Source: Tanytarsus gracilentus (lineage: Eukaryota; Arthropoda; Insecta; Diptera; Chironomidae). Taken from it: DNA of 64,000 nt. Both the position numbers and the translations under genes were made by a program. The stretch spans positions 4,448,001 to 4,512,000 of the forward strand of contig JAXRKN010000042.1 in the NCBI GenBank assembly GCA_038502055.1. Reading direction: 5' to 3'. The number at the start of each line of letters is the position of its first letter. Positions within the stretch are counted from its first letter, which is position 1. Below are positions 46,749 through 58,200 of the stretch, piece after piece. Under the pieces are notes generated by a model. It was not told where the DNA came from. It ran no database searches and was given only the letters and a program-made list of their open reading frames with translations.

Positions 46749-49700
46749 ATGAAGTTCTCAATTCCTACGCCTGGCGGTGGAACAGGCATGAAACTCTTCT
46801 CCAAGCTCATTCGCACAAAAGATTTAAGAAAATTGCAAGGCGACGATCCAAAGAGCACGAAGCCAAAGTTGACAGTGAGTTTCCTACAATGTAAATTTAA
46901 CTGTTTAAAATGTAATATTTTTTCTTTGCCCAGAAATGTCTCACAACATTTGACTTGACATCGCTAGGAGTCGGTTCATGTTGTGGAACTGGCATGTACC
47001 TTGTAGCTGGCATGGTAGCGCGCACTATTGCAGGTCCTGGTGTGGTTTTTAGTTTCATTATAGCAGCAGTTGCAAGTATATTTTCAGGTAAAATCTTTTA
47101 TACACTTTGTATGATTTGAAGTTTGAATTTTTTTAACAGCTTTTTTACGCCCGCTTATTATATTTTCTCAGTTAAAGCTCAGATTTTGAATGTGAATTGT
47201 TCCTTTACTTTACTTCCATCCTGCTAAACTAACTTGACATTTTACTTTTCTTTGTAAAGCCAAATGATTGGATTGAATTGTGCGTCGAAAAGAGAATCGC
47301 AAAAATTATTTGCTCCGGTGATTTATTGGGTTTTGGTAGTTCCAGAGTAATTTATATATATAAATTTCAAATTTATATAATTTATATATTGGGATATTAA
47401 GTTGAAATTGACGCTTTTTTCGGTGCAGGTTACTATGGGTTGGTGTGACTCTCTCGCCGAAGCTAAAATTTTCAAACAAAAAGTATTTGAAAGATCAACA
47501 AAGGAAATACTTTTTAGTTTTCTAAGTCACTTGACAAACTCGCTGATCGTCCTCAAAGTTTTAAAATATATTACATTTTTTTTCACAAAATAACTTTGGG
47601 TACTCTCTAGGGCGGGCCTTTAAGTTAAAAATTTCATTATCTCTAAAACTTTAAAGATTTGACTTTAATCTTTCAGATTATATGGTTTTTAACTTTTTTC
47701 ACTTGCTAGTTTTTGCTTGACGTAACTTTTTTCAGAGCCCTTCTGAAAAATCGCACTTTCACAAAAGTTAATTTATTTTTAAAAATATGTTGCAAGCAAA
47801 TGTAAAAAACTAAATATGAGGTATTATGTAAAAATAAATTAGCTACAGGATGGCATATTTAGTTTCTCAAAAAAACGTTACATATGATTGACCCTTCGTA
47901 CAGACCCCGGCCCGTATTCAAAAATTAGGTTTTTAATGATGTCATCTTGTAGTGTAAAGAGAACAGTGGCTCTTAGGCTTTTGAAAAAGAAATAAAATGG
48001 CAAGTTTTTAGCATTCATAGTCCGAGTCATAACTGAAAAATCATCGCGTGTATTTATCTTCACCCAGGATTTAGAGATAATATTTGAGAGCTCCGCTATC
48101 TTTTACAGAGGTTTAGGTCGATCGATAATTTTTTCGATCGACTAAAATCGGCTTTAGACGATCAATCTAAAATCAATTGAACGATCGAAAAATGGACTTA
48201 ACCCTCTATTCTTTTATATATATTTTTTGAGCCAAATCAATTTTCTTCCTGCAGGCGCATGTTACGCTGAATTTGGTGTTCGAGTACCGCATACATCGGG
48301 TAGTGCTTACATGTATTCGTACGTGAGTGTAGGAGAATTTGTAGCATTTGTAAGTTGACGGAAACTTGGATTTGATGAACTTAAAATGTCCTTAATATTT
48401 TGACAAGCTCATCATCCTCAATAAATGATTTCTAAATTATTTTGATAGCATTAATTTTTATATGCTAGGTTATTGGATGGAACATGATTTTAGAATATCT
48501 CATTGGAACGAGTGCTTGTGCGTGTGCATTGAGTGCAAGTTTTGATTCACTGGCAGGTGGCTCGATAAGTAATAGTATAAGCGATATATTTGGCACAGTC
48601 TTCGGTCGTCCACCGGATTTCATAGCATTCATCATTACTCTGCTAATGACGTGCATTCTTGCGTGTGGTGCCAGTAAATCGGTAATTTTTAATAACATTC
48701 TTAATACCGTTAACCTTGCAACATGGGTATTCATCATGACGGCCGGATTCTTTTATGTCGACACTAAAAACTGGACTGAGCACGATGGCTTTCTTCCGTA
48801 TGGCTGGAGTGGAGTTTTTACGGGTGCAGCGACATGTTTTTATGCATTCATAGGATTCGACATTATTGCGACGACAGGCGAGGAGGCAAACAATCCACAG
48901 AAAAGCATTCCTAAAGCAATTGTTGGGTCGCTCATAATTGTTCTCATTGCATACGTCAGTGTTAGGTAATTATGAAATCACATTAAAATTTGGAGCCTTT
49001 TTAAAAATTAAATTTTATTCAGTTTAATTCTCACACTGGTTGTGCCATATGATCACATTGACGTAGGCAGTGCACTCCTCCACATGTGGGCCTACGTTGG
49101 TGCAACAAAATGTCGTGCAATAGTAGCAATTGGAGCAACAGCAGGCTTATCTGTTGCTATGTTCGGCTCAATGTTTCCCATGCCAAGAGTAAGCTAAAGA
49201 CGACAATTACGTAATAAACTTATGTTTAATGTAATATTGTAGGTGATTTATGCGATGGCATCAGATGGTCTTATATTTAAGAAATTATCACATCTATGGG
49301 ATCGAACAGGAGTGCCGGGTATCGCTACGATTATAAGTGGATTGGCAGCTGCTATTGTGGCACTCTTTGTGAGACTTGAAATTCTCGTAGAAATGATGTC
49401 GATTGGTACGCTTCTGGCATACACTCTCGTCTCCACGTGTGTTCTCGTCCTGCGCTATCAGCCACATAGCACTTCACTGATTGACCTCCTCCCAGCTCAA
49501 CTTCGAACCCCAATTCCTGCGAATACACCCACCGTGCAGCAACCAAACATCAACGATGTACGAACAACAACTAAAACAGTCACGATAGTGAAGAAAGTCA
49601 CACGTGGCTCTCCCGATTCCGATGATTCATTTATCGATGATAGTCCTGAGGGTCTTTATTTGGGACGTGATGATCAATTCTTGGTTTCGGATCGCAACGA

Positions 49701-50712
49701 AAATAAGTTTTATGGTAGCGTCCATGGTGCACCTCAAGCAGCAGGTGTGCCTTTTGATACAGTGCCTGGATTGGGAATTTTAGGTAGGAAATTACATGAA
49801 TACGCTTATCTGTGTCCTGGCTTCTTTCCATGGACCAATCCAGGAACAGCAACCGAAGAGAGCGGTAAGTCTGAGACCATTCTGTACAGATATCATACAT
49901 GATTATCTCGATTACCTTATCCCTTGCAGGTATGTTCGTTACAAAGCTCGTCGGATTGATGTACATTTGCATTTTCTCCCTCGACCTGCTACTTGCAATT
50001 GGATTCAGTGGCTCATTTTTTGGATTAATTTTCACATTTCTCGTACTCTCAATAATCTTCATTCTCCTTGTAATATCACGTCAACCACAAAATCGATACG
50101 CACTCGCATTTTTAACGCCTGGACTTCCATTCATTCCAACAATCGCCATAACCGTTAACATTTATTTAATATTCAAATTGAGCATACTAACGCTCGTGAG
50201 ATTTACCCTATGGATGTTGCTAGGATTAATTATGTACTTCTATTATGGCATCACAAATAGCTTGTTAGAAAATCAAACTGAAGAAATTGAAATGACCGTA
50301 GATCAAAGTTATCTCAAAACGCAACAGAAGGTGGGTGAATTTTTTTAAATTAAATTTTTATTTTGTTAAATTTTTATTATTTGCTCATGAATAGTCAAAT
50401 AACAGTAGTAACGGGAGGTCGAAGAAGGGTGCAGTGTGGGATGACCGTCATGGATATGAAAATAAAATGGCCACTGACGACTGGAATAATCAGACAACGA
50501 AAGGTAACAATTGGTCGTCATATAATAATAGCTATAATCCCGCCGGTTGGGAGGAACAACCAAATCCATCAATAAATTATCAAAATACGCCGCCAACCTA
50601 CGTGACAACCACAAGTCGACAGCAGCCTTCGCAGCATCGACCAAATCCAAAAAAAGATGGTTTCTCATCGCTTTTTGTTGCTGAAACTAGTTTTCCGACG
50701 TGGGATGAATAA
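46749..50712 (+). CDS. Cationic amino acid transporter, SLC7 CAT family
   Basis: Predicted plasma-membrane transporter of the APC superfamily. Exons 46749-46874, 46934-47087, 48255-48349, 48469-48965, 49023-49188, 49243-49864, 49930-50330 and 50395-50712 join in frame to 792 residues. CAT signatures include KCLTTFDLTSLGVGSCCGTG in helix 1, CYAEFGVRVPHTSGSAYMYS, the WNMILEYLIGTSACACALS segment, and FYAFIGFDIIATTGEEANNP in the mid-protein. About 14 hydrophobic segments are visible. Compared with typical CATs (about 600-700 residues) it has a long polar loop encoded at 49480-49800 and a long hydrophilic, Asn/Pro/Gln-rich C-tail. Intron 2 is 1,167 bp and contains an interspersed repeat. Substrate (probably basic amino acids) is inferred from the family; it may be an SLC7A4-like member. 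Confidence 0.9.
47470..47945. repeat. Interspersed repeat in transporter intron 2
   Basis: It shares AAGTATTTGAAAGATCAAC, TTTTCTAAGTCACTTGAC and CGTACAGACCCCGG-like sequence with 5990-6450. The order and orientation of the central block differ between copies, so one has been rearranged. Confidence 0.5.
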
Positions 50713-51140
50713 ATTGATTTATTAAGTATGAAACCATGTGCGGATATCAATGTAAACAACTTTTCGAAATGTCCTTCAAATTTGAAATATATTCCAAAAA
50801 CATTTACTCTATGCAAAAGAAAAAAGTTAGTTAAGAAATTCTATTTAAAAGTGTTGTTGCGATAAAATTATCAAAATGACAACCCAAATTGAGTTGAAAT
50901 TTTTGTGGTTTTGAGAAAGCCTTGAAAGTTTCTTTATCTTGCAAAAAGAAAATATTAAAACGTTTATGAAGTGAAAAAAGAGTAAACTATCTTAATGCAG
51001 AAGAAAGTATTTGAAGTTTTCGTAAGATTGAATTCAGAGTGCGGAAAATACTTCAAGTTAAAATTTCTTATCTATATAGCTTTATTCGAAATCAACTGCC
51101 AAATTTCCAAAATTGTTTTAGTATGCTATCAACTGATCTG

Positions 51141-51436
51141 AGTTTCTAAAGAAGGGCATCTCGATATCAACGGAAAAAAAATTCAAACAATTCTGAGAGA
51201 GCACCGTCAAAAATTATTCTCAAAATTTTCCGTGAAAAAATTACTCAACGAGTAATGTGTCAAAGTTTAGATGTTAAAATTGCGTTTGTTCATGTAAATA
51301 TGTAAATGATGGACAAAAGCATGGTGAGTTATTTTTTCATGGAAAAGTTTGAGAATAATTTTTGACGATGCTCTCTCAGAATTGTTTGAATTTTTTTCCG
51401 TTGATATCGAGTTGACCTTCTTCAGAAACCAAACTC
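51141..51436. repeat. Foldback inverted repeat, 107-bp arms
   Basis: Arms at about 51141-51246 and 51325-51436 are inverted copies about 90% alike, sharing CTCGATATCAACGG and CAAACAATTCTGAGAGAGCA. The loop is about 78 bp. It looks like a foldback MITE; transcription would give a long hairpin RNA. Confidence 0.7.
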
Positions 51437-51534
51437 TAACTCATCTCTTCACTTCACGCTGAATTCAATTAGATAAAAACAAAAATTGCATTCTCAAAGA
51501 GAAACAAGACAGGTTTTATCGGTGCGCCGCGCTC

Positions 51535-52065
51535 TCAGATTCACTGTTCTCTTTGCAAAAAGCTCCGCAGAACTCCGCCTTTTCCGAATAGCTTCGCTTT
51601 TAAATTATTTTAGTTTTTAATTTATTGAGTAAACAAAAAAAAAATAAATGTTTTGCAGTATTTTTAAAAGAGACGTCCAAATGCATTTATTTTCTCACGG
51701 TGAAGTTAATTAAGTCACTATGTACCATTTTTCACTGTGTTTCATTTTCCACTATGTTCATGTTCCATTTTCTATTGTGCTCCCTTTCCCACCATGTTCC
51801 ATTCTCAGCTGTGTTCTGTATTCTATTGTGTTCCATTTTCCACCATGTTTCACTTTTCACTATGTTCCATTTTCCACCATGTTCCAACTTCCACTATGTT
51901 CCGTTTTTATATCCTTGCCAATCGATTGCTGGTCAAATTATGAGTTCAACGATACCTGTGTCCTGCTGTCCGTGGCACGACCTATGGTCATGACTCGAAA
52001 AATCCTTAGTGCGTGCTCATAAAGTACCTCAGTCCCATATAAACTCTCGACGCTCAAAAAAATTC
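51535..52065 (+). repeat. Composite repeat with TTCCATTTTCCAC array, copy 2
   Basis: It has the same order as 38205-38655: CTCTTTGCAAAAAGCTCCGC, the CCATTTTCCACTATGTT array (about 51720-51905), CCAATCGATTGCTGG, TCCGTGGCACGACCTATGG and CCCATATAAACTCTCGACGC. Open frames here encode repetitive Phe/His/Cys sequence and are artefacts. Confidence 0.7.
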
Positions 52066-52349
52066 GTCTCCCGGATCGATGGCTTTGCATGTGGCAAAAG
52101 TTCTAGATCAAAATAAAGCTTTTTGAGGGCAGCAGGTGGCAAAGAGAGTTTTCTCTCAAGATCGAAAACAATATATAGCGAAGCTATAATAGTTTTATTT
52201 TAAAATAAATGAAAAGATATTATTGCAAGCAATAATAAAATTAAAAATTACAAGTTACAAAAAAGAAAAATAAATCAAAAAAGTGTTACACGTGTGTCTA
52301 AAAATTACTCCCAAAAACTAACTTTAAACAAAAAATTTTTAAAACCCAC

Positions 52350-52735
52350 TCGTGGTTGTTGCCGCGTAACCCTCTTGTAACAGATCAGTATTGGAAATGT
52401 AACATGGGAAGAAGCCTTGGAGAAGCCAAAAGGGAAGTCTTATGGAAAGTATTTTTCGCGAAGCCAAAAGGGAAGCATAAGGGAAAATATTTTTTGGGGA
52501 AGTCTTTTTGCTTGAGAGAGAAAATATTGTGTATCATTATTTCTATATGGCTCAATTATGATACATTTCCCATTGTGTTCCATTTTCCACTTTGTTCCAT
52601 TTTCCATCATGTTCCATTTTCCACTGTGTTCCACTACTGGCCGGCCATGATGGACATTCCTCAAAAATCATCTATGTCAATCGATTCCTGATGCAATGAC
52701 GAGTTCAACGATACCCATGAAGCTATATAATTATA
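52350..52735 (+). repeat. Composite repeat, copy 3
   Basis: It begins GTTGCCGCGTAACCC and CAGATCAGTATTGG, the inverse of the end at 46505-46560, then has AGAAGCCTTGGAGAAGCC, a short CCATTTTCCACTTTG array at 52570-52640 and GAGTTCAACGATACCCATGA. Confidence 0.6.
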
Positions 52736-53039
52736 TTTTTTTATATTATCGTTGTGTAAATAAATTTATTGGAAAAGTTTTACGATGCGCGAAAAAATTT
52801 AGCACTTGAGAGAAATAAAATTTCCATGTGCTTCACTCTTCCATTCATGAATGTAAAAATGTCTGGCAAGCCAACGAGCTCACCATCAAATAGTTTTTGA
52901 GTCGAGGAAATTTTTTGAAATGTGAGAATTCACACAAATTCTTCCGCACGCCGGTAAATTTTTTTTCTTAGCAGTTTCGAGACAAAGACGACTTCTTCTC
53001 AACTTTGCATATGTGAATATTCATGAATAAGCTCAACTG

Positions 53040-53056
53040 ACACACACACACACACA
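53040..53056. repeat. (CA)n microsatellite
   Basis: Eight CA units in a row. Confidence 0.8.
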
Positions 53057-53842
53057 AAAATATATAGCATTACATATCAACTGTATGATTGCTGAATTAC
53101 AGGATTGAGAAGAGACGTCAGGCTGAAAGCTTGTTAGCAATCGCTATACTAAAAGATTTTCTATGCATAACAAAAATTAACTTATAATGAAAACTTTTTG
53201 ACTTTTTCCTCATTAAAATGTTGTGTTTTTCCTCGCTGTTATTCTGATATAAGAAATATTTGAAAAATTTAATCAACATACATAAAAAAGAAAATTCTAA
53301 GTATATTATAATGATCATAAAAACAATATTAATGATAAAAGTCAGTTATTGAAGGAATATGTGAGCAGATCTTTAATTATGTGATAATAATAAAATATTA
53401 AAAAATAATTTATTGAAAAAGAATTAAAATTATCGAATGAGAGAAAAATAAAAAATATTTAAGAAAGTAATAAAACTTTTTTTGGTTCAAATTTTAATTT
53501 TTAAAAAATTACTATTTTTTTGACGTTTAAGTTAATTGAGTAAATAAAAACCGATTTCTTTTAATCATCATCATAATAACTTTAATAAAAGATATTTAGA
53601 TTAGATTAGTAGATGTCTTTATTAAATTTAATATTTTAAATTTTAAACAAATTTTGGAGACTTTTTAGAGGGTATTATAACGGCGGAAAAAATTTCGAAG
53701 GGAATCGAAGCGTAGGAATTCATGCAATTAAAAGAATTTCTCTTATTTATTTTTGTACGGTGTAGAAAATATTCAAATTTATTCATTTAAAAGCTTTAAT
53801 CTTCTTTAAAGACTATCCAACGGCAATTAATGATATAAGAAA

Positions 53843-54252
53843 ATGATGGCTAATACAAGGTAATAATTTCAAGGTTCAAAATAGGAAATATTTTGTGCAA
53901 CGTAATTTCTTCTTTGTTATTTATAAAAACAAAATCTCAAATTTTTAGCATAATCCGAAAACGATCTAGAGAAAATGAAGGTGATACTGGTGAAGAGTTT
54001 TTTCCATTGTCAAAGCGCATCAACTCCCTGCAAATCTCGGGAGAGTTTACATTCTTGCCAAATAATACAGCAAATCCAGTGAATCACCTGCCAGTCCAGT
54101 CACAATCGCAAGATAGCAGTATAACTCAACAATCACCCACCTATAGCCCCGAGCTTAATCTTGATCAAAATCCGCACTATTATAATCAAAACAAAGACCT
54201 CTATGAGCTCTATCTCCTACGACAGTTTAGGTATAAGCAGCCATATGTATAA
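53843..54252 (+). CDS. Small conserved-looking protein of unknown function
   Basis: Two exons, 53843-53859 and 53949-54252, join in frame to 106 residues. The first codes MMANT and ends at GTAATA. The second starts at an acceptor with a T-rich tract. The protein begins with a basic, nuclear-localisation-like stretch (IIRKRSRENEGDTG) followed by FFPLSKRINSLQIS. Its middle is Ser/Gln/Pro/Asn-rich and looks disordered, and it ends with a charged helix DLYELYLLRQFRYKQPYV. I do not recognise the family. The pattern of a basic start, disordered middle and amphipathic end could suit a nuclear cofactor, but no function should be assigned. A long 3' region with AATAAA at about 54545 follows. Confidence 0.55.
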
Positions 54253-55257
54253 GTATATTCCAGTCCAAAGCTCTACTTCGCAAATAAGTTATATTCACTA
54301 ATGCATTTGCCATTCTGCCATCACACTGCGGATACTTCATGATTTTATAATTGTAAGTGAAGTGTTATTTTTACGCTAAACAATAATTTAAAGTAAAGCA
54401 CAGTCACACGTGTTCAAAAGGGCTTTTGGAGTTAACGCATAATCAGGAATTTAATTTAATTCCATTGTTTGTGTGATAACATTGTGTTAATCCCTCGTAT
54501 ATGAGGCGAGATAAGGTATAATAATAACTTGTGATTGAGAAAATAAAACCCAAAAAAAATATTTAGTATGTTTGGTTTCAAACTAAAGGATTTTTGCTTG
54601 GGCGGCTCATTTTATTTTATTGCAGCATGCCTTATACCCTGGGGATTCAAATTGATTCTGACGGAAATCCAAAGGAAATTTTGGATCCTTCACAGCTCGG
54701 GCGAGATCCTTACAGGGCCTGTAGAGGTGCATTTGCATTCGTTGTCATAGCTGATTCTGAGTTCTGGAAATCTGTTGGAAATTATTTAATTTTTTACTTA
54801 CATCTTTTTTGCTCGACTGAGATTCGAACTCCTTATCACGTTGCGCCGCTTAACCATTCGTCACGAAGCCTATCTATGGCTTATTTATATATTAAATATT
54901 AAATTATTTTTGGCAAAATAAAAGGAATATTATAGCTCCGCTATATGATTACAGAATAACAAAAACAGACCCCATTTTGCCGATATAAATTTTTTTAAAA
55001 TTAACAGGGTAGGAAGTGCGCAAAAAAATGAGCGGCAATGTTTAAAGCTATAATATTTAAAATTTTTGGATTCAAAAACTGAGAACGCCGCGCACCGGGC
55101 ACCCACTTTTTTGTTTATAAATTTAATCTGAACTTGCTTCCTCTTCTTCCTTTCCGGTCACTTCAGTTTTACGTCGTTTAAAAAATTATTTTAAAATTTA
55201 CCATAAATTTCTTCTTTAATTAAGTTTTAAAATTTATAAAAGTCAATATCATCATCT
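54253..55257. other. 3' region and repeat DNA before the Tudor gene
   Basis: Contains the 3' UTR of the small gene, an unassigned short ORF at 54594-54800, a possible tRNA-derived SINE at 54790-54895 and a block GAGAACGCCGCGCACCGGGC at 55080, which resembles 37568-37590. Confidence 0.45.
54790..54895 (-). repeat. Possible tRNA-derived SINE fragment
   Basis: On the minus strand the sequence GTGACGAATGGTTAAGCGGC resembles a tRNA A box and AGTTCGAATCTCAGTCGAG a B box, about 30 bp apart. The rest does not fold convincingly as a functional tRNA. This supports a SINE head or tRNA pseudogene. Confidence 0.4.
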
Positions 55258-58200
55258 ATGATGGATGAAGGAATAATGCAGCATCAGGTAAAGCGCTAAA
55301 ACAAAAACTTTTAAAACAAAAGTTGATGTTGGATTGATTTAGGTTAAAATTACGGAAGTTCGCATTAAAAAGTCTTTTCTCAAGATTTTTGTTCAGAATA
55401 TCAAGTGCCCCAACTTTCAGAAAATTCAATGTCTCGAATACGTCTATAAGACATTGCAAAGTGGAGGTGATGTTGGCGATTTATGTATGGTCAAAACGGA
55501 AGGGGTAGTTCACCGGTGCCGTGTCATCGATATAATTGATAATGAGAAGGCAACTCTTTATTTTATTGATAGTGGATTTACCGCTTCATTTCCTGTGAAT
55601 CTCTTGAGATTCATACCAGAAACTAACTTCTTTTACTCACTGCTTCCTTTATGCAAGCCCTTTTACATCGCTGGAATCATGATAGACACAAATGTGCACA
55701 ATTACCGTGATAAAATTAAAAATAAAATCAACAGTCTTCTTCACAACAAAATTGTTGGCCTTAAAATCGCAGGAGAGGTACATAAAATAATTTATTTATA
55801 ATTCACAACATAAACTACTATATTAGTCTATTATTATCATCTAGATTCCACCTCTGTCGCTTGCTCATATTGAAATTAAAGGGACTTGCTTTGTGAACGA
55901 TTTTATACTGAGCGATCCAATTTGTGCTGAAATCTTCCGTCCATGTTCAGTCAGTGATCAGCTGAACCAGCTTTCTAATTTTGAAGAACCTCGCCTTTAT
56001 AGGGAAATTTTGCCAGAATCTCCCGATGAAAATAAGATGTCAAGACCAGCTAAGCGAATGTATGCTGTTGGTAGCGGGTAGTGATTATTTTTAGTGCTAA
56101 TAATTCCCAATTATTCTAATTATCGCCTCTAATGAAATTGTCGCGGTTAACGTAACAGCCATTCAAATTTTGAATTCTGAAATGGGGCTTTGACTTTTCG
56201 CATAATCTTTTTCCTTTTTTTTCGAAGCGAGAAGTGTCAAAAGTAAACAAACGTGAAAAATCAAAATATTAAATATTTTTCATCAAAGTCGCTTTGCCTT
56301 TTTCACCTCATCGATCTTTAAAATTTCACACACATCTCACTTATGCGACAGTATGTATAGAGAGAAAAAAGGAAAAGATAATTATAATAGTTATCAAAAA
56401 TAACAAAAATAATTAGGAAAATGTTTTGCAGAGAGCACGATGTAAAAATTCTGGAATGCAAAGATGGTCCGAAGAACTTTTATGTTGAATTTGTGTCGAC
56501 TGAAAATATTAAAAAGTACAAAGCACACGAAGAGCTTTTGCGCGAGGCTGCTCTATCTCCTTTAGCTGGCAGTACTCCATCGATTGGAACAAAAGTCATC
56601 ACGCTGGTCAACAATAACAATTTAAAGAGACTAGACGCTCTTCGTGGCATTGTGAAAAGTGTCGATAATCAACAGGTTAAAGTCCATTTGGTTGATAAAG
56701 GCAGAGAAATAATTTCTAGGCTCTCAAATGTATACAGTACAACAGATAAAATCAATGATGTGCTACCATTTGCCGTCCAATTTTCATTGAAAGATGTCGA
56801 GAGTGCCACCCAACTCGATGAGGAAGAAATGAAGTTTTATTTTCGCTATTTGACTCATAATCGTAATCTCAAACTCACTGTTTTATCGTCGTCAAGATCA
56901 GATATCCAGTTATGCTCGCTTAAAGATACTGCTGACGATGTTCTAATCTTGAATTTATTAAAGGCTTACGATCCACGCTCTCTCACTTATCCCAAGCAAT
57001 TTATTTTAAAGCCAGGAAACTATAAAGTTGAGATCAGTGCCATTGAATCGGCAAATAATTTCTACGTCACTTTAATTGAGAAAGAGAGTTGCGTTGCTTA
57101 CTATGAGAAACAGCTGGAATCTTTAAATGCTTGCGAGTTGAAGTGTCCTTCTCCTGGTAATGTTTGTAGTGTAAAAATTCAAGATAAATTTCATCGTGGA
57201 AAATTTCTCAAACGCATTTCACCGCTGCTGAGCGAGGTTCAACTAATTGATTATGGCACCATCTACAAAGTTAATCATAAAGATGTAGGAGTAATAGTTG
57301 AAAAAATTTTAAAGCATCCGCCTGCCGCATATTTATGTTGCTTGAATGAGAGTGAAGATTACTTTAGAACCAAAAGTCTCTCTAAACTCTATGGCAAAGA
57401 AATTAACATCAATATTCAAAGCTACGAGAATGGCGTGTACAACGTTGTTATTTTGGATTCAGCAGAGAAATTTCAAGGTCCCATAAGCAAAAATAATGGC
57501 TGGGATGAACTTGACTCAGAATGGTCTATCACACAAGACGAAAACATTGATTTTTGTCGCATATCTCATGTTTTAAACGTTAATGATTTTACCATTCAAT
57601 TGATTGCTAATATGCCGCAACTCGAAACCATGGTTAATCAATGGCAGTATTTTGTTAAGAAAATTGGTCTCACTGTTAGTTATTATTATCCTAATTATTT
57701 TTAAGTTTTCTTAATTTTTTTGATAATTAGATATTTAGAATAATTATCCTAATTATCTTTTTCATTTTTCATACAGGGTCTCACTGAAGTTTCAAGAGCC
57801 AAAGAAAATGATGTCTATGTGGTTCAAGATCCTGAAATTAAGATGTGGATCCGAGTTGTGTTACTTAAGACTGAAAAAATTAACAACAAGGAGGTGCAAA
57901 CCTTGAGAAACATTGATGATGGATCGATACTTAAGAGGGAAAACTTAATTTTCAAGGATGTCTTTGAGGTTTACGATCGAGAAAAGCATATGAAAGTTGG
58001 AGCTGTTTTAATAGACGTTGAGAAAAATGGAAATAAGGAAGTGAAACTCCTTAAAAATATTGATGATGGTTCAATTATTAAAGTTGACGATATTGAATGG
58101 GCAAAAGTTAAAAAGAGAACCGAATGGGTTGACAGTTCTATCAAATTATTTGAGGCACCCGTTGATATAAGAGTTCCTTTTCCTTCTGGCATAAGATGTC

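Larger units (their letters stand above)
50713..53842. other. Intergenic repeat cluster
   Basis: No gene over about 3.1 kb. It contains the TGTGCGGATATCAATG repeat at 50737, a foldback at 51141-51436, composite repeats at 51535-52065 and 52350-52735, and a (CA)n run at about 53040-53056. The rest is AT-rich. Confidence 0.5.

Noticed and set aside
51625..52022. Overlapping Phe/His/Cys-rich ORFs in three frames
   Set aside because: All three frames are open because of the TTCCATTTTCCAC array; this is repeat DNA.
54790..54895. Functional tRNA gene
   Set aside because: A-box and B-box-like motifs are present but acceptor and anticodon stems do not pair convincingly.
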